A stretch of DNA of 64,000 bases from Jannaschia sp. GRR-S6-38 (GTDB lineage: Bacteria > Pseudomonadota > Alphaproteobacteria > Rhodobacterales > Rhodobacteraceae). A program made the position numbers and the translations under genes. The notes below the pieces were generated by a model. It saw nothing but the letters and a program-made list of their open reading frames with translations, was not told the DNA's origin and did no database searches. The DNA lies in assembly GCF_029853695.1 (NCBI RefSeq), contig NZ_CP122537.1:2191501-2255500 (forward strand), in the 5' to 3' direction. This document shows positions 1-9,387 of this stretch, piece by piece (position 1 is the first letter of the stretch; every line of letters starts with the position of its first letter).

Positions 1-317
1 AGCAGCACCTCGGCCTCGCCCTTGGCCTTCAGCGGCACGGCGATGATGCCCGGCCGGGCGCGGTGGCGCGGCGTCAGCACGTCCCAGGCAACCGAGAGCG
101 AGGAGACGATGAGCTCCCAGTGGAAGAGCACGATCAGCTTCAGCCAGCGCCAGACCCGCAGGAAATAGCCGCCGCCGCGATTGGCGAAAAGCGGCTGGAT
201 GATCCAGAGCGCGAAGAAGCCCACGACCAGCCCGACCCCGAGGCCCGGCAGGGTGAATTGCCCGGTCAGGGCGGCCCAGGCAACGGCCAGCAGCAGGTTG
301 AGCAGAAACAGGTTCAC
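1..317 (-). CDS. mrpE: Na+/H+ antiporter subunit E (MrpE/MnhE), partial
   Basis: Subunit E of the multi-subunit Mrp/Mnh cation/proton antiporter, a small inner-membrane protein needed for assembly of the complex. Only the first 105 codons are in the window; the gene runs off the left edge. The visible part has two hydrophobic stretches, then the family-typical segment YFLRVWRWLKLIVLFHWEL, VAWDVLTP and RPGIIAVPL. The start is a GTG at 317-315 whose GTGA overlaps the TGA of mrpD, so translation is probably coupled. Subunits F and G would be expected beyond the edge. Confidence 0.88.
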   Translation of the reverse strand, partial: MNLFLLNLLLAVAWAALTGQFTLPGLGVGLVVGFFALWIIQPLFANRGGGYFLRVWRWLKLIVLFHWELIVSSLSVAWDVLTPRHRARPGIIAVPLKAKGEAEVL

Positions 318-1816
318 GAGCGGTCCCCCAGAACGGCGGCGATATAGGCGGTCGGGTCCAGCAGCTCGTCCGCCGCACGGGTCGCGACCTGGACGAAGGG
401 CTCCGGGAAGAGGCCGATCACCACGGTCAGCGTCGCCATCGCCGCGATCGGCAGGAGCAGCGCCATCCGGTCGCCCAGGGGCAGGCTGGACAGGCGCGGC
501 AGGGCCCCGGTTGGATGCGGCGCCCAGAAGGCCCGGCCCCAGATCTTGGTCATGGAATAGATGGTCATCAGCCCCACGGCCAGCGCGGCGGCGGCCACCC
601 ACCAGAGCTGCAGGTCGAGCGAGGCCTTCACCAGCACGTATTTCGCCCAGAACCCTGAGAGCGGCGGGAAGCCCGCGAGGCTGAAGGCCGGAATCAGGAA
701 CAGAAGCGACAGGAGGGGCGCGCCCTTGTAGAGCCCGCCGATCCGCTCGATATCGGTGCCCCCCGCGATCCGGTTGGCCACGCCCGAGACGAGGAACAGG
801 TTAGCCTTCACGATGATGTGGTGGACGAGGTAGAACACCGCCCCCATCAGCGCCAGCGGCGTCAGGAGCGCGAGGCCCAGCACCATGTAGCCGATCTGGC
901 TGACGATGTGGAACGACAGGATCCGGCGGAAATCGCTCTGCGCCGCGGCGCCGAGAACTCCGGTGATCATGGTCAGCACCGCGATCCAGAGCAGCAGCCC
1001 GTGGGTGAAGGCCACGTCCTGCGTGAAGACCAGCGTGAACATCCGCATCAACGCGTAGACGCCCACCTTGGTCAGAAGCCCCGCGAAGACCGCCGAGACC
1101 GAAAAGGACGGCGCGTGGTAGGCGGCGGGCAGCCAGAAGAAGAGCGGGAAGACCGCGGCCTTCACCCCGAATCCCACGAGGAACATCGCCGCGATCACCG
1201 TGACGAGGCCCGGATCGGCGTCCTGCACGGCGAAATGCAGGTCGGCGAGGTTCAGCGTGCCGGTCACCCCGTAAAGCAGGCCGATCCCCGACAGGAACAG
1301 GATCGTCGAGATCAGGTTCAGCGTGACGTATTTGATGCCCGCATCGAGCTGGATGCGCTTGCCGCCCATGACCAGCAGCCCGAAGGACGAGATCAGCATG
1401 ACCTCGAACCAGACATAGAGGTTGAACAGATCGCCCGTCAGGAAGGCGCCGCAGACGCCCGCGATCAGGACCTGGAACAGGGCGTGGTAGCCCTGCTCCT
1501 CCATCTCGGCGGTGATGTCGGCGGCGGCGTAGACGGCGACGGCCAGCGCGGTGATGCCGGTGATGACCACCATCACCGCCGACAGCGTGTCGGCGACCAG
1601 CGTGATGCCGAAGGGGGCGGGCCAGTCGCCCATCTGCGCGGCGATCGGCCCCTCGGCCAGCACGCGGGCCAGCAGCGCGATACCGGCCAGCAGCATCAGC
1701 GCCGCGCCGGTCACGCTGATCCAGCGCCCCTCGCGGTTGCGGCGAAACAGGAAGGCCAGGACCGCGGTGGCGAAGGGCAGGATCAGGGGCAGGGGCAGCA
1801 GGATCGCGGGGGTCAC
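314..1816 (-). CDS. mrpD: Na+/H+ antiporter subunit D (MrpD/MnhD)
   Basis: Membrane antiporter-like subunit of the Mrp complex, homologous to NuoL/M/N of complex I. The 500 residues are almost entirely hydrophobic helices, the usual MrpD length. The conserved intramembrane glutamate is at E138 (FNLYVWFEVMLISSF) and the conserved lysine at K219 (GFGVKAAVFPLFFWLP), the residues that carry proton translocation in this family. The start is GTG at 1816, overlapping the end of mrpC by four bases; the end overlaps mrpE in the same way. It is part of the tightly overlapping mrpABCDE operon. Confidence 0.95.
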   Translation of the reverse strand: MTPAILLPLPLILPFATAVLAFLFRRNREGRWISVTGAALMLLAGIALLARVLAEGPIAAQMGDWPAPFGITLVADTLSAVMVVITGITALAVAVYAAADITAEMEEQGYHALFQVLIAGVCGAFLTGDLFNLYVWFEVMLISSFGLLVMGGKRIQLDAGIKYVTLNLISTILFLSGIGLLYGVTGTLNLADLHFAVQDADPGLVTVIAAMFLVGFGVKAAVFPLFFWLPAAYHAPSFSVSAVFAGLLTKVGVYALMRMFTLVFTQDVAFTHGLLLWIAVLTMITGVLGAAAQSDFRRILSFHIVSQIGYMVLGLALLTPLALMGAVFYLVHHIIVKANLFLVSGVANRIAGGTDIERIGGLYKGAPLLSLLFLIPAFSLAGFPPLSGFWAKYVLVKASLDLQLWWVAAAALAVGLMTIYSMTKIWGRAFWAPHPTGALPRLSSLPLGDRMALLLPIAAMATLTVVIGLFPEPFVQVATRAADELLDPTAYIAAVLGDRS

Positions 1817-2172
1817 GCGCGCTCCTCCGGCTCGGCCAGCCGCATCTCGTCCGAGTCGAGCGTGCCGAGGTTCTGGTAGCCGCGATAGACCAGAACCAGC
1901 GCGAAGGCGAAGAGGCCGAAGCCGATCACGATGGCCGTCAGGACCAGCGCCTGCGGCAGCGCGTTGGCCACGCCTTCGGGCGGGGCGGCGGCGCCGTATT
2001 CGATCAGCGGCGGGGATTCGGGCGTCAGCCCGCCCGAGGCGAAGATCAGCAGGTTCGCGGCGTTCGAAATGAGGATCAGCCCGAAGAGGAAGCGCAGCAC
2101 GTTGCGCGCCAGCATCAGGTAGACCGCGGCGGCGACCAGCGCGCCGACCATCAGGGCGACCAGCGTCTCCAT
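1813..2172 (-). CDS. mrpC: Na+/H+ antiporter subunit C (MrpC/MnhC)
   Basis: NuoK-like small subunit of the Mrp antiporter, 119 residues with three predicted membrane helices. It begins METLVALMVGALVAA and contains the typical LFGLILISNAANLLIF and QALVLTAIVIGFGLFAFA segments. The frame stays open further upstream, but the ATG at 2172 fits the family length and shares its A with the TGA of mrpB. It ends in an acidic cytoplasmic tail. Confidence 0.93.
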   Translation of the reverse strand: METLVALMVGALVAAAVYLMLARNVLRFLFGLILISNAANLLIFASGGLTPESPPLIEYGAAAPPEGVANALPQALVLTAIVIGFGLFAFALVLVYRGYQNLGTLDSDEMRLAEPEERA

Positions 2173-2594
2173 CAGACCTCCTCCTCCAGCCCGAGGACGA
2201 TGGTCAGGACCGAGCCCAGCACCACCAGGTAGACGCCGATATCGAAGACCAGCACCGTCGAGAGCGGCAGGCCCTTGTCGCCCTCGGTGGCGCCGATGAA
2301 GAGCCATTGCCCGGCGAAGAGCGCGTCGCGGTCGAGGAAGGCCGAGACGCCGGCCAGCAGCGCCAGGCCCAGCCCGACCACGGCGATGGTCTGCGGCTCG
2401 ATCCGCAGCGCCTCGCGCGCGGCGCGGCAGCCATGGGCGATGGCGTAGAGGATGAACCCCGTGGCCCCGATCAGCCCGCCGATGAAGCCGCCGCCCGGCT
2501 CGTTATGGCCGCGGATCAGCATGTAGAAGCTGAAGACCAGCAGAAGGCCGACCAGCACGCGGGTGGCGGCGCGGACGATGAGCGAGGATTTCAC
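2172..2594 (-). CDS. mrpB: Na+/H+ antiporter subunit B (MrpB/MnhB)
   Basis: Membrane subunit of the Mrp antiporter, 140 residues and about four helices. It shows the family motif HNEPGGGFIGGLIGATGFIL near residues 30-49 and VLVFDIGVYLVVLGSVLTI near the C-terminus. The start is a GTG at 2594 that overlaps the TGA of mrpA (GTGA). Open frame continues far upstream, but that stretch is a shadow of mrpA. It is a separate protein here, although mrpA already carries an MrpB-like C-terminal region. Confidence 0.92.
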   Translation of the reverse strand: MKSSLIVRAATRVLVGLLLVFSFYMLIRGHNEPGGGFIGGLIGATGFILYAIAHGCRAAREALRIEPQTIAVVGLGLALLAGVSAFLDRDALFAGQWLFIGATEGDKGLPLSTVLVFDIGVYLVVLGSVLTIVLGLEEEV

Positions 2595-4825
2595 GGCCGG
2601 GCCCTCCGGGTTCCGCGCAGGAGCGCGTAGGCCCCCAGCGCGGCGATGGCGACGACCGCGATCTCGCCGAAAGTGTCCAGCGCGCGGAAATCGACGAGGA
2701 TCACGTTCACGATGTTGCGGCCATGGGCGATGGGCGCCGAGGTGGCCTCGAAGAAGGCGGTCAGGCGCAGGTCCAGCGGCGCCTGCATCACGGCGAGCAG
2801 GACCAGCGACGTCAGGGCCCCGAGGCTCAGCGCCAGCGCCATGTCCCAACCGCGCAGGCGCGAGACGTTCTCGATCTTCATGCGCGGCAGCTTGAGCATG
2901 GCGACGGCCACCAGGACGACCTGCAGAACCTCGACCAGAAGCTGGGTGATCGCCACGTCGGGCGCGCCGAACATGATGAAGATCAGCGCCACGCCGATAC
3001 CCACCGTGCCCAGCGCGGCGACGGCGGTCATGCGGCTGTTGGTGGCCGCGGTCAGCAGGGCGCCGACCAGAATGAAGATCAGCACCGACCAGTGCTTGGC
3101 GCGCAGATCCTCGAGCGGCGGCAGGTCGGGCAGCACGCCGCCGCGCCAGATCGCCCAGGCCAGCACCGCGGCGAGCGTGGCGAAGGTCACGAAGACGTAG
3201 CGCCGCAACCGCCCGGTCTGGATCAGGCCGGTCAACCCCTTCGAGCCGTCCGATACGCCGTCCATCAACCGGTCCCAACCCGGATCGAACCGCGCGGGCA
3301 CCTGCGCCAGCCGCGCGCGCATCGGCGCGTGGACGAGGTAGATCACGAAGCCCAGCGCGAAGGTCAGGAGCGACAGGATGAAGGCGGCGTTGACCTCCTT
3401 GAAGAGGTAGAGATCGACCTCCGCCGGGGCGCCCAGAACGGCGGCGGTGGCGGGCGCGACCAGAAGCTCGGCGTGGTCGGGCATTAGCCCCGCCGCCACC
3501 CCGAGCGCGGCCAGCAGAAGCGGCCCGGCCAGCATTGGCCATGGCCCCTCATGCGGGGTGACGGGCGTGGCGGCCAGCTTGCCGGTGAAGGGCCGCCAGG
3601 CGACGATGCCGCCCGCCGCGAACATCAGCGCCGAGGCGGCGAAGGCGCAGCCGGTTACCCACCAAACGGCAACGGGCGCGTCCAGCGCGGCCTTGTACAT
3701 GAACTCCTTCCCGATGAAGCCGAACAGCGGCGGCAGCCCGGCCATGCTGAGCGCCGCGAGCGCCGCCGCCAGCGCCGTCAGCGGCATCGCCCGCGCCAGC
3801 CCGCGCAGAATCGTCGCATCCCGCGTGCCGGTGCCGTGATCGACCACGCCGATCATCAGGAACAGCGCCGCCTTGTAGAAGCTGTGGACCAGAAGGAAGG
3901 TCATCGCCGCCTCGATGGCGGCGGCCGTTCCCAGCCCGATGAACATCACCAGCGTGCCCAGCGCCATCAGCGTCGTATAGGCCAGCACCTGCTTGATGTC
4001 GGTCTGGCGGATCGCCAGCACGCTGGCGAAGACCGCGGTCACGCCGCCGAACAGAATCAGCGTCCAGAACCAGATCTCGCTGCCGCCGAGCGACGGGTTC
4101 ATCCGGGCCAGAAGGTAGACGCCGCCCTTCACCATCGTGGCCGAATGCAGATAGGCGCTGACCGGCGTCGGCGCGGCCATCGCGTTGGGCAGCCAGAAAT
4201 GGAACGGCACCTGCGCCGACTTGGTGAAGGCCCCCGCCACGACCAGCAGGAAGATCGGCAGGTAGAGCGCGTGACCGGTCAGGCTGCCCTCGATCTCGCT
4301 GATCTCGAAGGTGCCTGCGGCCGTGCCGATCAGCACGATCCCCGCCAGGAAGGCCAGCCCGCCGATCCCCGTCACCAGAAGCGCCTGCAGCGCGTTGCGG
4401 CGCGCCTTGGCCTGGTCGGCGTCGAAGCCGATCAGCAGGTAGGAGGTGATCGTCGTGATCTCCCAGAAGACGAACAGCGCCAGCAGGTTGTCCGACAGCA
4501 CGAGGCCCAGCATCCCGCCCATGAAGCCCAGCAGGTAGATTACGAAGCGCGTGTAATGCGGGTGTCCGCCCAAGTAGCGCGTCGAATAAAGCGTCACCAG
4601 CGCGCCGATCCCGGTGATCAGGAGCGCGAAGGACAGCGACAGCCCGTCGAGCAGGATCCCGAGCGTCACTCCCAGCGACGGCGCCCAGTCGAGCCGCCAG
4701 AGCAGCACCTCGCCCGCGGCGACGGCGGGGACGAATTGCAGAAGCCATGCGAACAGCCCCAGCGGCACCAGTACGGAGATCACCCCCGCCGGCCCGCCCA
4801 GAACGCGGTTCGATGCCTCGGCCAT
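2591..4825 (-). CDS. mrpA: Na+/H+ antiporter subunit A (MrpA/MnhA)
   Basis: Large NuoL-like subunit of the Mrp antiporter, 744 residues. The N-terminal two thirds are the proton-translocation module with E122 (ALFVFWEITTITSYLL) and K202 (GAFTKSAQVPFHFWLP). The C-terminal third, after about residue 560, carries the extra membrane region typical of MrpA (GAPDVAITQLLVEVLQVVLV, then FRALDTFGEIAVVAIAALGA). First gene of the operon; the ATG is at 4825. The 102-bp gap to the divergent oxyR-like gene must hold the promoters of both. Mrp systems extrude Na+ at alkaline pH. Confidence 0.95.
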   Translation of the reverse strand: MAEASNRVLGGPAGVISVLVPLGLFAWLLQFVPAVAAGEVLLWRLDWAPSLGVTLGILLDGLSLSFALLITGIGALVTLYSTRYLGGHPHYTRFVIYLLGFMGGMLGLVLSDNLLALFVFWEITTITSYLLIGFDADQAKARRNALQALLVTGIGGLAFLAGIVLIGTAAGTFEISEIEGSLTGHALYLPIFLLVVAGAFTKSAQVPFHFWLPNAMAAPTPVSAYLHSATMVKGGVYLLARMNPSLGGSEIWFWTLILFGGVTAVFASVLAIRQTDIKQVLAYTTLMALGTLVMFIGLGTAAAIEAAMTFLLVHSFYKAALFLMIGVVDHGTGTRDATILRGLARAMPLTALAAALAALSMAGLPPLFGFIGKEFMYKAALDAPVAVWWVTGCAFAASALMFAAGGIVAWRPFTGKLAATPVTPHEGPWPMLAGPLLLAALGVAAGLMPDHAELLVAPATAAVLGAPAEVDLYLFKEVNAAFILSLLTFALGFVIYLVHAPMRARLAQVPARFDPGWDRLMDGVSDGSKGLTGLIQTGRLRRYVFVTFATLAAVLAWAIWRGGVLPDLPPLEDLRAKHWSVLIFILVGALLTAATNSRMTAVAALGTVGIGVALIFIMFGAPDVAITQLLVEVLQVVLVAVAMLKLPRMKIENVSRLRGWDMALALSLGALTSLVLLAVMQAPLDLRLTAFFEATSAPIAHGRNIVNVILVDFRALDTFGEIAVVAIAALGAYALLRGTRRARP

Positions 4826-4881
4826 GCCTGCCCCTTTTCAACCTTCGCGGGAAGATAGGCGGTGGGTTTGATTGTTCAACC

Positions 4882-4917
4882 CATAAGTATATGTCAGTTT
4901 CAATAGCGAAGGACTAT
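4882..4917. promoter_or_regulatory. OxyR-type binding element between mrpA and the oxyR-like gene
   Basis: The 102-bp divergent gap contains ATAG-N7-CTAT at 4903-4917, which matches the half-site tetrad of the classical OxyR consensus and has the T-N11-A form of LysR-type boxes. A second dyad, CATA-N4-TATG at 4882-4893, is centred about 22 bp upstream, two helical turns away. That spacing suits a LysR-type tetramer. The box ends 10 bp before the start codon of the regulator, so autoregulation is likely and control of mrpA possible. Confidence 0.6.
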
Positions 4918-4927
4918 CGCCAAAGCC

Positions 4928-5851
4928 ATGCCCACGCTCCAGCAGTTCCGCTATCTCGTCGCCGTGGCCGACACGCTGCATTTCCGCCGCGCCGCCGAGA
5001 TGGTGCATGTCACGCAGCCCACGCTGTCGGCGCAGCTGCGCGAGCTCGAGGGCAAGCTAGGCGTCCAGTTGGTCGAACGCTCGCGCGCCGGGGTCACGCT
5101 GACGCCGGTCGGCGCCGAGGTCGCGGCCCGGGCCCGCGCGGTGCTGCGCGACGTCGAGGATATCGTCGGGCTGGCGCGCGCCGGGGCCGATCCGCTGGCG
5201 GGGACGGTGCGGGTGGGCGTGGTCGGCAGCCTCGGCAGCTATTTCCTGCCGCTGGTCATCCCCGCCTTGCACGAGGCCTATCCCCGGCTGACCTTCTATG
5301 TCCGCGAGGGGCTGGCCGCCGACCTGATGGGGCGGTTGCGCGACGGGGCGCTGGACCTTCTGTTCTTTCCCGTCCCGGTCGAGGGGCCGGGCCTGCATGT
5401 CGAGCCGCTCTTCCACGAGCCGCTCCTGATGGTGCTGCCGTCCGAGCATCCGCTGGCCCGTCGCCCCGTGATCCCGCGCGGCGCGCTGCGCGGCGAGACG
5501 GTGATGACGCTGGAAACCGGGCACCGGCTGCACGACACCGTGGCCGCGCTGGCCGAGGAGGTGGGCGCGACGCTGTCGCTCGACTACGAGGGGACCTCGC
5601 TCGACACGCTGCGGCAGATGGTGGCGACGGGGCTGGGCCTGTCGGTCCTGCCGGCGCTCTACATCCGCTCGGAAGTGGCGCGCGAGAAGCTGGTCGTCGC
5701 CCGCCCGCTGTCGGACCCGGCGCCCGGGCGCGATATCGGCATGATCTGGCGCGCCACGGCGGCGCGGGGCGAGGCCTTCGCCGAACTGGCGCAGGTGATC
5801 CGCCGGACGCTGGCGGCCGAGGCGCCGGAGGTGCGCGTCATCGCGCCCTGA
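4928..5851 (+). CDS. OxyR-like LysR family regulator lacking redox cysteines
   Basis: LysR-type transcription factor of 307 residues with an N-terminal winged helix (HFRRAAEMVHVTQPTLSAQL, residues 18-37) and a substrate-binding-like C-terminal domain. Sequence and length resemble OxyR throughout (LFHEPLLMVLPSEHPLA, TSLDTLRQMVATGLGLSVLP). The redox cysteine of E. coli OxyR (C199) is replaced by R200 in LETGHRLHD, and the whole protein contains no cysteine. It can therefore not sense peroxide by the disulphide mechanism. It is divergent from the Mrp antiporter operon and an OxyR-type box lies just before its start. Calling it oxyR would overstate what is known. Confidence 0.85.
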   Translation: MPTLQQFRYLVAVADTLHFRRAAEMVHVTQPTLSAQLRELEGKLGVQLVERSRAGVTLTPVGAEVAARARAVLRDVEDIVGLARAGADPLAGTVRVGVVGSLGSYFLPLVIPALHEAYPRLTFYVREGLAADLMGRLRDGALDLLFFPVPVEGPGLHVEPLFHEPLLMVLPSEHPLARRPVIPRGALRGETVMTLETGHRLHDTVAALAEEVGATLSLDYEGTSLDTLRQMVATGLGLSVLPALYIRSEVAREKLVVARPLSDPAPGRDIGMIWRATAARGEAFAELAQVIRRTLAAEAPEVRVIAP

Positions 5852-5889
5852 GCGCGGATCGCCCGCGCGCGCGCCCCGGTGCCCGACCG

Positions 5890-6723
5890 TCAGGACGAGC
5901 CGGCGTCGACCGCATCCGCCGGCGGCGGCAGCCAGCCCGGTTTGGTCTGCGGCGCGCCGTAGTAATAGCCCTGCAGGCAGTCGATACCCGCCCCGGCGAG
6001 GAACTCCGCCTCGCCGCGCGTCTCGACCATCTCGGCCACGGTGAACATGTCGAAGCTGCGCGCCAGCCCGATCAGCGCCTCGAGCAGGCATTGGTTGTCG
6101 GGGTCGCTGTCGCAGTCGCGCACGAAGCTGCCGTCGATCTTCACGAGGTCGAAGTAGAATTCCTTGAGGTCGCGGAACGAGGTCCGCCCGGCGCCGAAAT
6201 CGTCCAGCGCAAAGGTGATGCCCTTGTCCTGCCAGTCGGTCATGAAGCTCTTCACGAGCTCGGGGACCTGCATCGCGCTCGCCTCGCTGATCTCGAGGAT
6301 CAGCCGCTCGCCCACGGTGGCGTCGCGCGCCATGCCCCGACGCAGCGTCCGGGTCCATCTGGGGTAGCCGATCGACCGGGCCGACATGTTGATCGCCAGC
6401 CGCAACGTGGGGGTCTGCGCCAGGGCATCGAGGCCGCAGCGCAGCGCGGCGCAGTCGATCTCGCGGCCCAGCTCCCGCCTCTCGACCACCGGCATGAACT
6501 GGCCCGCGGGAATGACCCGGCCGGTTTCGTCGAGCACGCGGATCAGCCCCTCGTGGAAGGCCGGCATCCCGGTGGCCGCGCCGATCACTGGCTGGAAGGC
6601 CAGCATGACGTGGTCCGCCTCCAGCGCGGCGCGCACCATGTCCAGCACGAACCGGTCCCGCTCGCTCACCGCGACGCTGAGCGGGTCCTCCGCCCCCTCC
6701 GATGACAAGCCGCGACGTGACAA
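5890..6723 (-). CDS. EAL domain protein (putative c-di-GMP phosphodiesterase)
   Basis: Stand-alone EAL domain of 277 residues without a recognisable GGDEF, PAS or membrane part. The signature is EGL (FHEGLIRV) instead of EAL; the other metal and substrate positions are present: N in INMSAR, E in LILEIS, the DD of ALDDFGAG, K in LVKIDGSFV and E in VAEMVET. It may therefore be active. I chose the TTG start at 6723 because GGAGG lies five bases upstream and the segment DPLSVAVSERDRFVLDMV looks conserved; a GTG at 6669 (259 residues) is the alternative. Its stop is 38 bp from the convergent LysR gene. Confidence 0.85.
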   Translation of the reverse strand: MSRRGLSSEGAEDPLSVAVSERDRFVLDMVRAALEADHVMLAFQPVIGAATGMPAFHEGLIRVLDETGRVIPAGQFMPVVERRELGREIDCAALRCGLDALAQTPTLRLAINMSARSIGYPRWTRTLRRGMARDATVGERLILEISEASAMQVPELVKSFMTDWQDKGITFALDDFGAGRTSFRDLKEFYFDLVKIDGSFVRDCDSDPDNQCLLEALIGLARSFDMFTVAEMVETRGEAEFLAGAGIDCLQGYYYGAPQTKPGWLPPPADAVDAGSS

Positions 6724-6779
6724 GGGCCCCTCCGCCTCTCCAGCGGGGGACCCTTGGCATGCCGGTCGTTTCGGTCGGG

Positions 6780-7340
6780 TTAAGCGGCGGGGCGCGCGTG
6801 GCGGCCTTCCTCGACCTCCTCGACGATCTTGGCGACGAAATCGTCCAGATCGTCCGGATTGCGGCTCGTGATGATGCCGTTCGAGACGACCACCGACTCG
6901 TCCTTCACGTTGGCGCCCGCGTTCTTCAGGTCGGTGCGGATCGACTTGTAGCAGGTCATGTCGCGGCCCTGAGCCACGCCCGCCTCGATCAGCAGCCAGG
7001 GCGCGTGGCACACGGCGGCGACGATCTTGCCGGATTTCACGAAGGCCTGGATCAGCGAGATGGCCTCGGGCTCGACGCGCAGCAGGTCGGGATTGATCTG
7101 GCCGCCGGGCAGGACGAGCGCGTGGTAGTCGTCGGCCTTCGCGTCCGAGAGCTTCAGGTCCGAGGCGACGCTGTCGCCCCAGTCGTCGCCGTCCCAGCCC
7201 TTGACCGCGTCGCCCGAGGGCGAGGCGACGTGGACGGTGGCGCCCTTGGCCTTGAGGTCTTCGAGCGGCTTCATCAGTTCGGACTGCTCGAAGCCGTGGG
7301 TGGCGAGAATCAGGATCTTGGCATCGGTGATTGCGGGCAT
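6780..7340 (-). CDS. DJ-1/PfpI family protein (type 1 glutamine amidotransferase-like)
   Basis: 186-residue protein of the PfpI subgroup of the DJ-1 superfamily, often annotated as protease I, general stress protein 18 or deglycase. The nucleophile elbow is AAVCHAPW with C111 and H112, and the conserved acidic residue is E18 in THGFEQSE. It has no signal peptide and is therefore cytoplasmic. A LysR gene ends 72 bp upstream on the same strand and may be cotranscribed. The precise substrate cannot be told from sequence. Confidence 0.9.
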   Translation of the reverse strand: MPAITDAKILILATHGFEQSELMKPLEDLKAKGATVHVASPSGDAVKGWDGDDWGDSVASDLKLSDAKADDYHALVLPGGQINPDLLRVEPEAISLIQAFVKSGKIVAAVCHAPWLLIEAGVAQGRDMTCYKSIRTDLKNAGANVKDESVVVSNGIITSRNPDDLDDFVAKIVEEVEEGRHARPAA

Positions 7341-7412
7341 GAAAGCCTCCTTCTGTCTGCGGGTTCGCCGGGTGAACGGGCAGCGGAGGGGCGCGGTTCC
7401 GGTCCCCTCGCG

Positions 7413-8228
7413 TCAGCTGCCGAGGATGGCGGCGATCCGCTCCAGCGCGCGGCGGATCTCGGGCAGGTACCGGTCGTCCTGGTGGCTGACGAGCCAGCGG
7501 TCATGCGCCAGCTCGTCGATTTCGGGGCCGCGCCGGACCAGCCCCGGGACCCCGTCGCCCAGGAAGGTCGGCAGAAGCGCCATGCCGCGGCCTGCCAGCG
7601 CTAGGTCGAGCGCGTTGCGCGGGGCGGTGACCTCGAGCGCGGCACCGGCACCCGCGCGCGCCAACAGCCAGCGCGAGGAGGGCGCCGCGCCGCGCGTGAC
7701 AATCCAGTCGGCGGGCGCGTCGGGCCGCGCATAGGGCGCGAAGCCCACCCGGGCGAGCCGGCGCCCGGCGAGGGTCGGCTCGGTCGGGCGGGCGTTGCGG
7801 ATGCCGATGGCGATCTCGCGATGCGGCAGGTCGCGCGGCACCTCGTCGGAGACGAAGCGCAGCCGCAGGGCAGGCGGGTCGCCCGCAATGTCGGCCACCC
7901 GGTCGAGCAGCGCGAGCGTTGTCCATGTCCCCGCGGAGATCTTCACCAGCGGGGCCGCCTCCTGCCGCGCCGGCCGCATCAGCGCGTCGATCTGCGCGTC
8001 GAGCGGGGCGAGCCGGGCGAGGAAGGCCTCGCCTTCGGCGGTCAGCTCGTAGCCGCGGTCGTGGCGGAGGAAAAGCTCCTGCCCGATGCGCCGCTCGAAG
8101 GCGCGGATCCGGCGGCCCAGCGTCGCTGGGCTGCGCCCGGTCGCGGAGGCCGCCGGCGACAGCCCGCCCGCCCGCGCCACGGCGAGCACCAGCCGCAGGT
8201 CGTCCCAGTTTCCGGCCGTTTCATCCAC
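7413..8228 (-). CDS. LysR family transcriptional regulator
   Basis: 271-residue LysR-type regulator. The start of the family is NWDDLRLVLAVARAGGLS followed by the winged helix (AASATGRSPATLGRRIRAFE). The GTG at 8228 gives the family start; the open frame further upstream is not protein-like. A 15-bp palindrome covers the bases just before the GTG, so no clear ribosome binding site is visible. The DJ-1 gene follows on the same strand and is the simplest target, but no target can be proved. Confidence 0.85.
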   Translation of the reverse strand: MDETAGNWDDLRLVLAVARAGGLSPAASATGRSPATLGRRIRAFERRIGQELFLRHDRGYELTAEGEAFLARLAPLDAQIDALMRPARQEAAPLVKISAGTWTTLALLDRVADIAGDPPALRLRFVSDEVPRDLPHREIAIGIRNARPTEPTLAGRRLARVGFAPYARPDAPADWIVTRGAAPSSRWLLARAGAGAALEVTAPRNALDLALAGRGMALLPTFLGDGVPGLVRRGPEIDELAHDRWLVSHQDDRYLPEIRRALERIAAILGS

Positions 8229-8230
8229 GA

Positions 8231-8245
8231 AACGAAGCTTTCGTT
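8231..8245. promoter_or_regulatory. Palindromic operator at the start of the LysR gene
   Basis: AACGAA-GCT-TTCGTT, a perfect inverted repeat with 6-bp arms and a T-N11-A core as in LysR-type boxes. It lies 3-17 bp upstream of the GTG of the LysR gene, where a bound regulator would block its own expression, and about 70 bp before a small gene on the other strand. Confidence 0.45.
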
Positions 8246-8460
8246 CTGTTGCATTCCTGAAGCGATAGGGCCCCGCTAGACCGGAGCCCGTCAACCCCGC
8301 GCCACGGAGGATGCGATGACCCGACGGAGCGACGCCGCGGCCGAACAGGCCTTCTACGACACCCACGGGACGCGGGCCGCGTGGCTCGCCTATCTGGCGG
8401 TCTGCCGGGTCGCCGGGCTCTGGCCGCGCCCCCGGCCGCCGCGCCGGGGGCGTGAGACGC

Positions 8461-9383
<923 letters not shown>

Positions 9384-9387
<4 letters not shown>

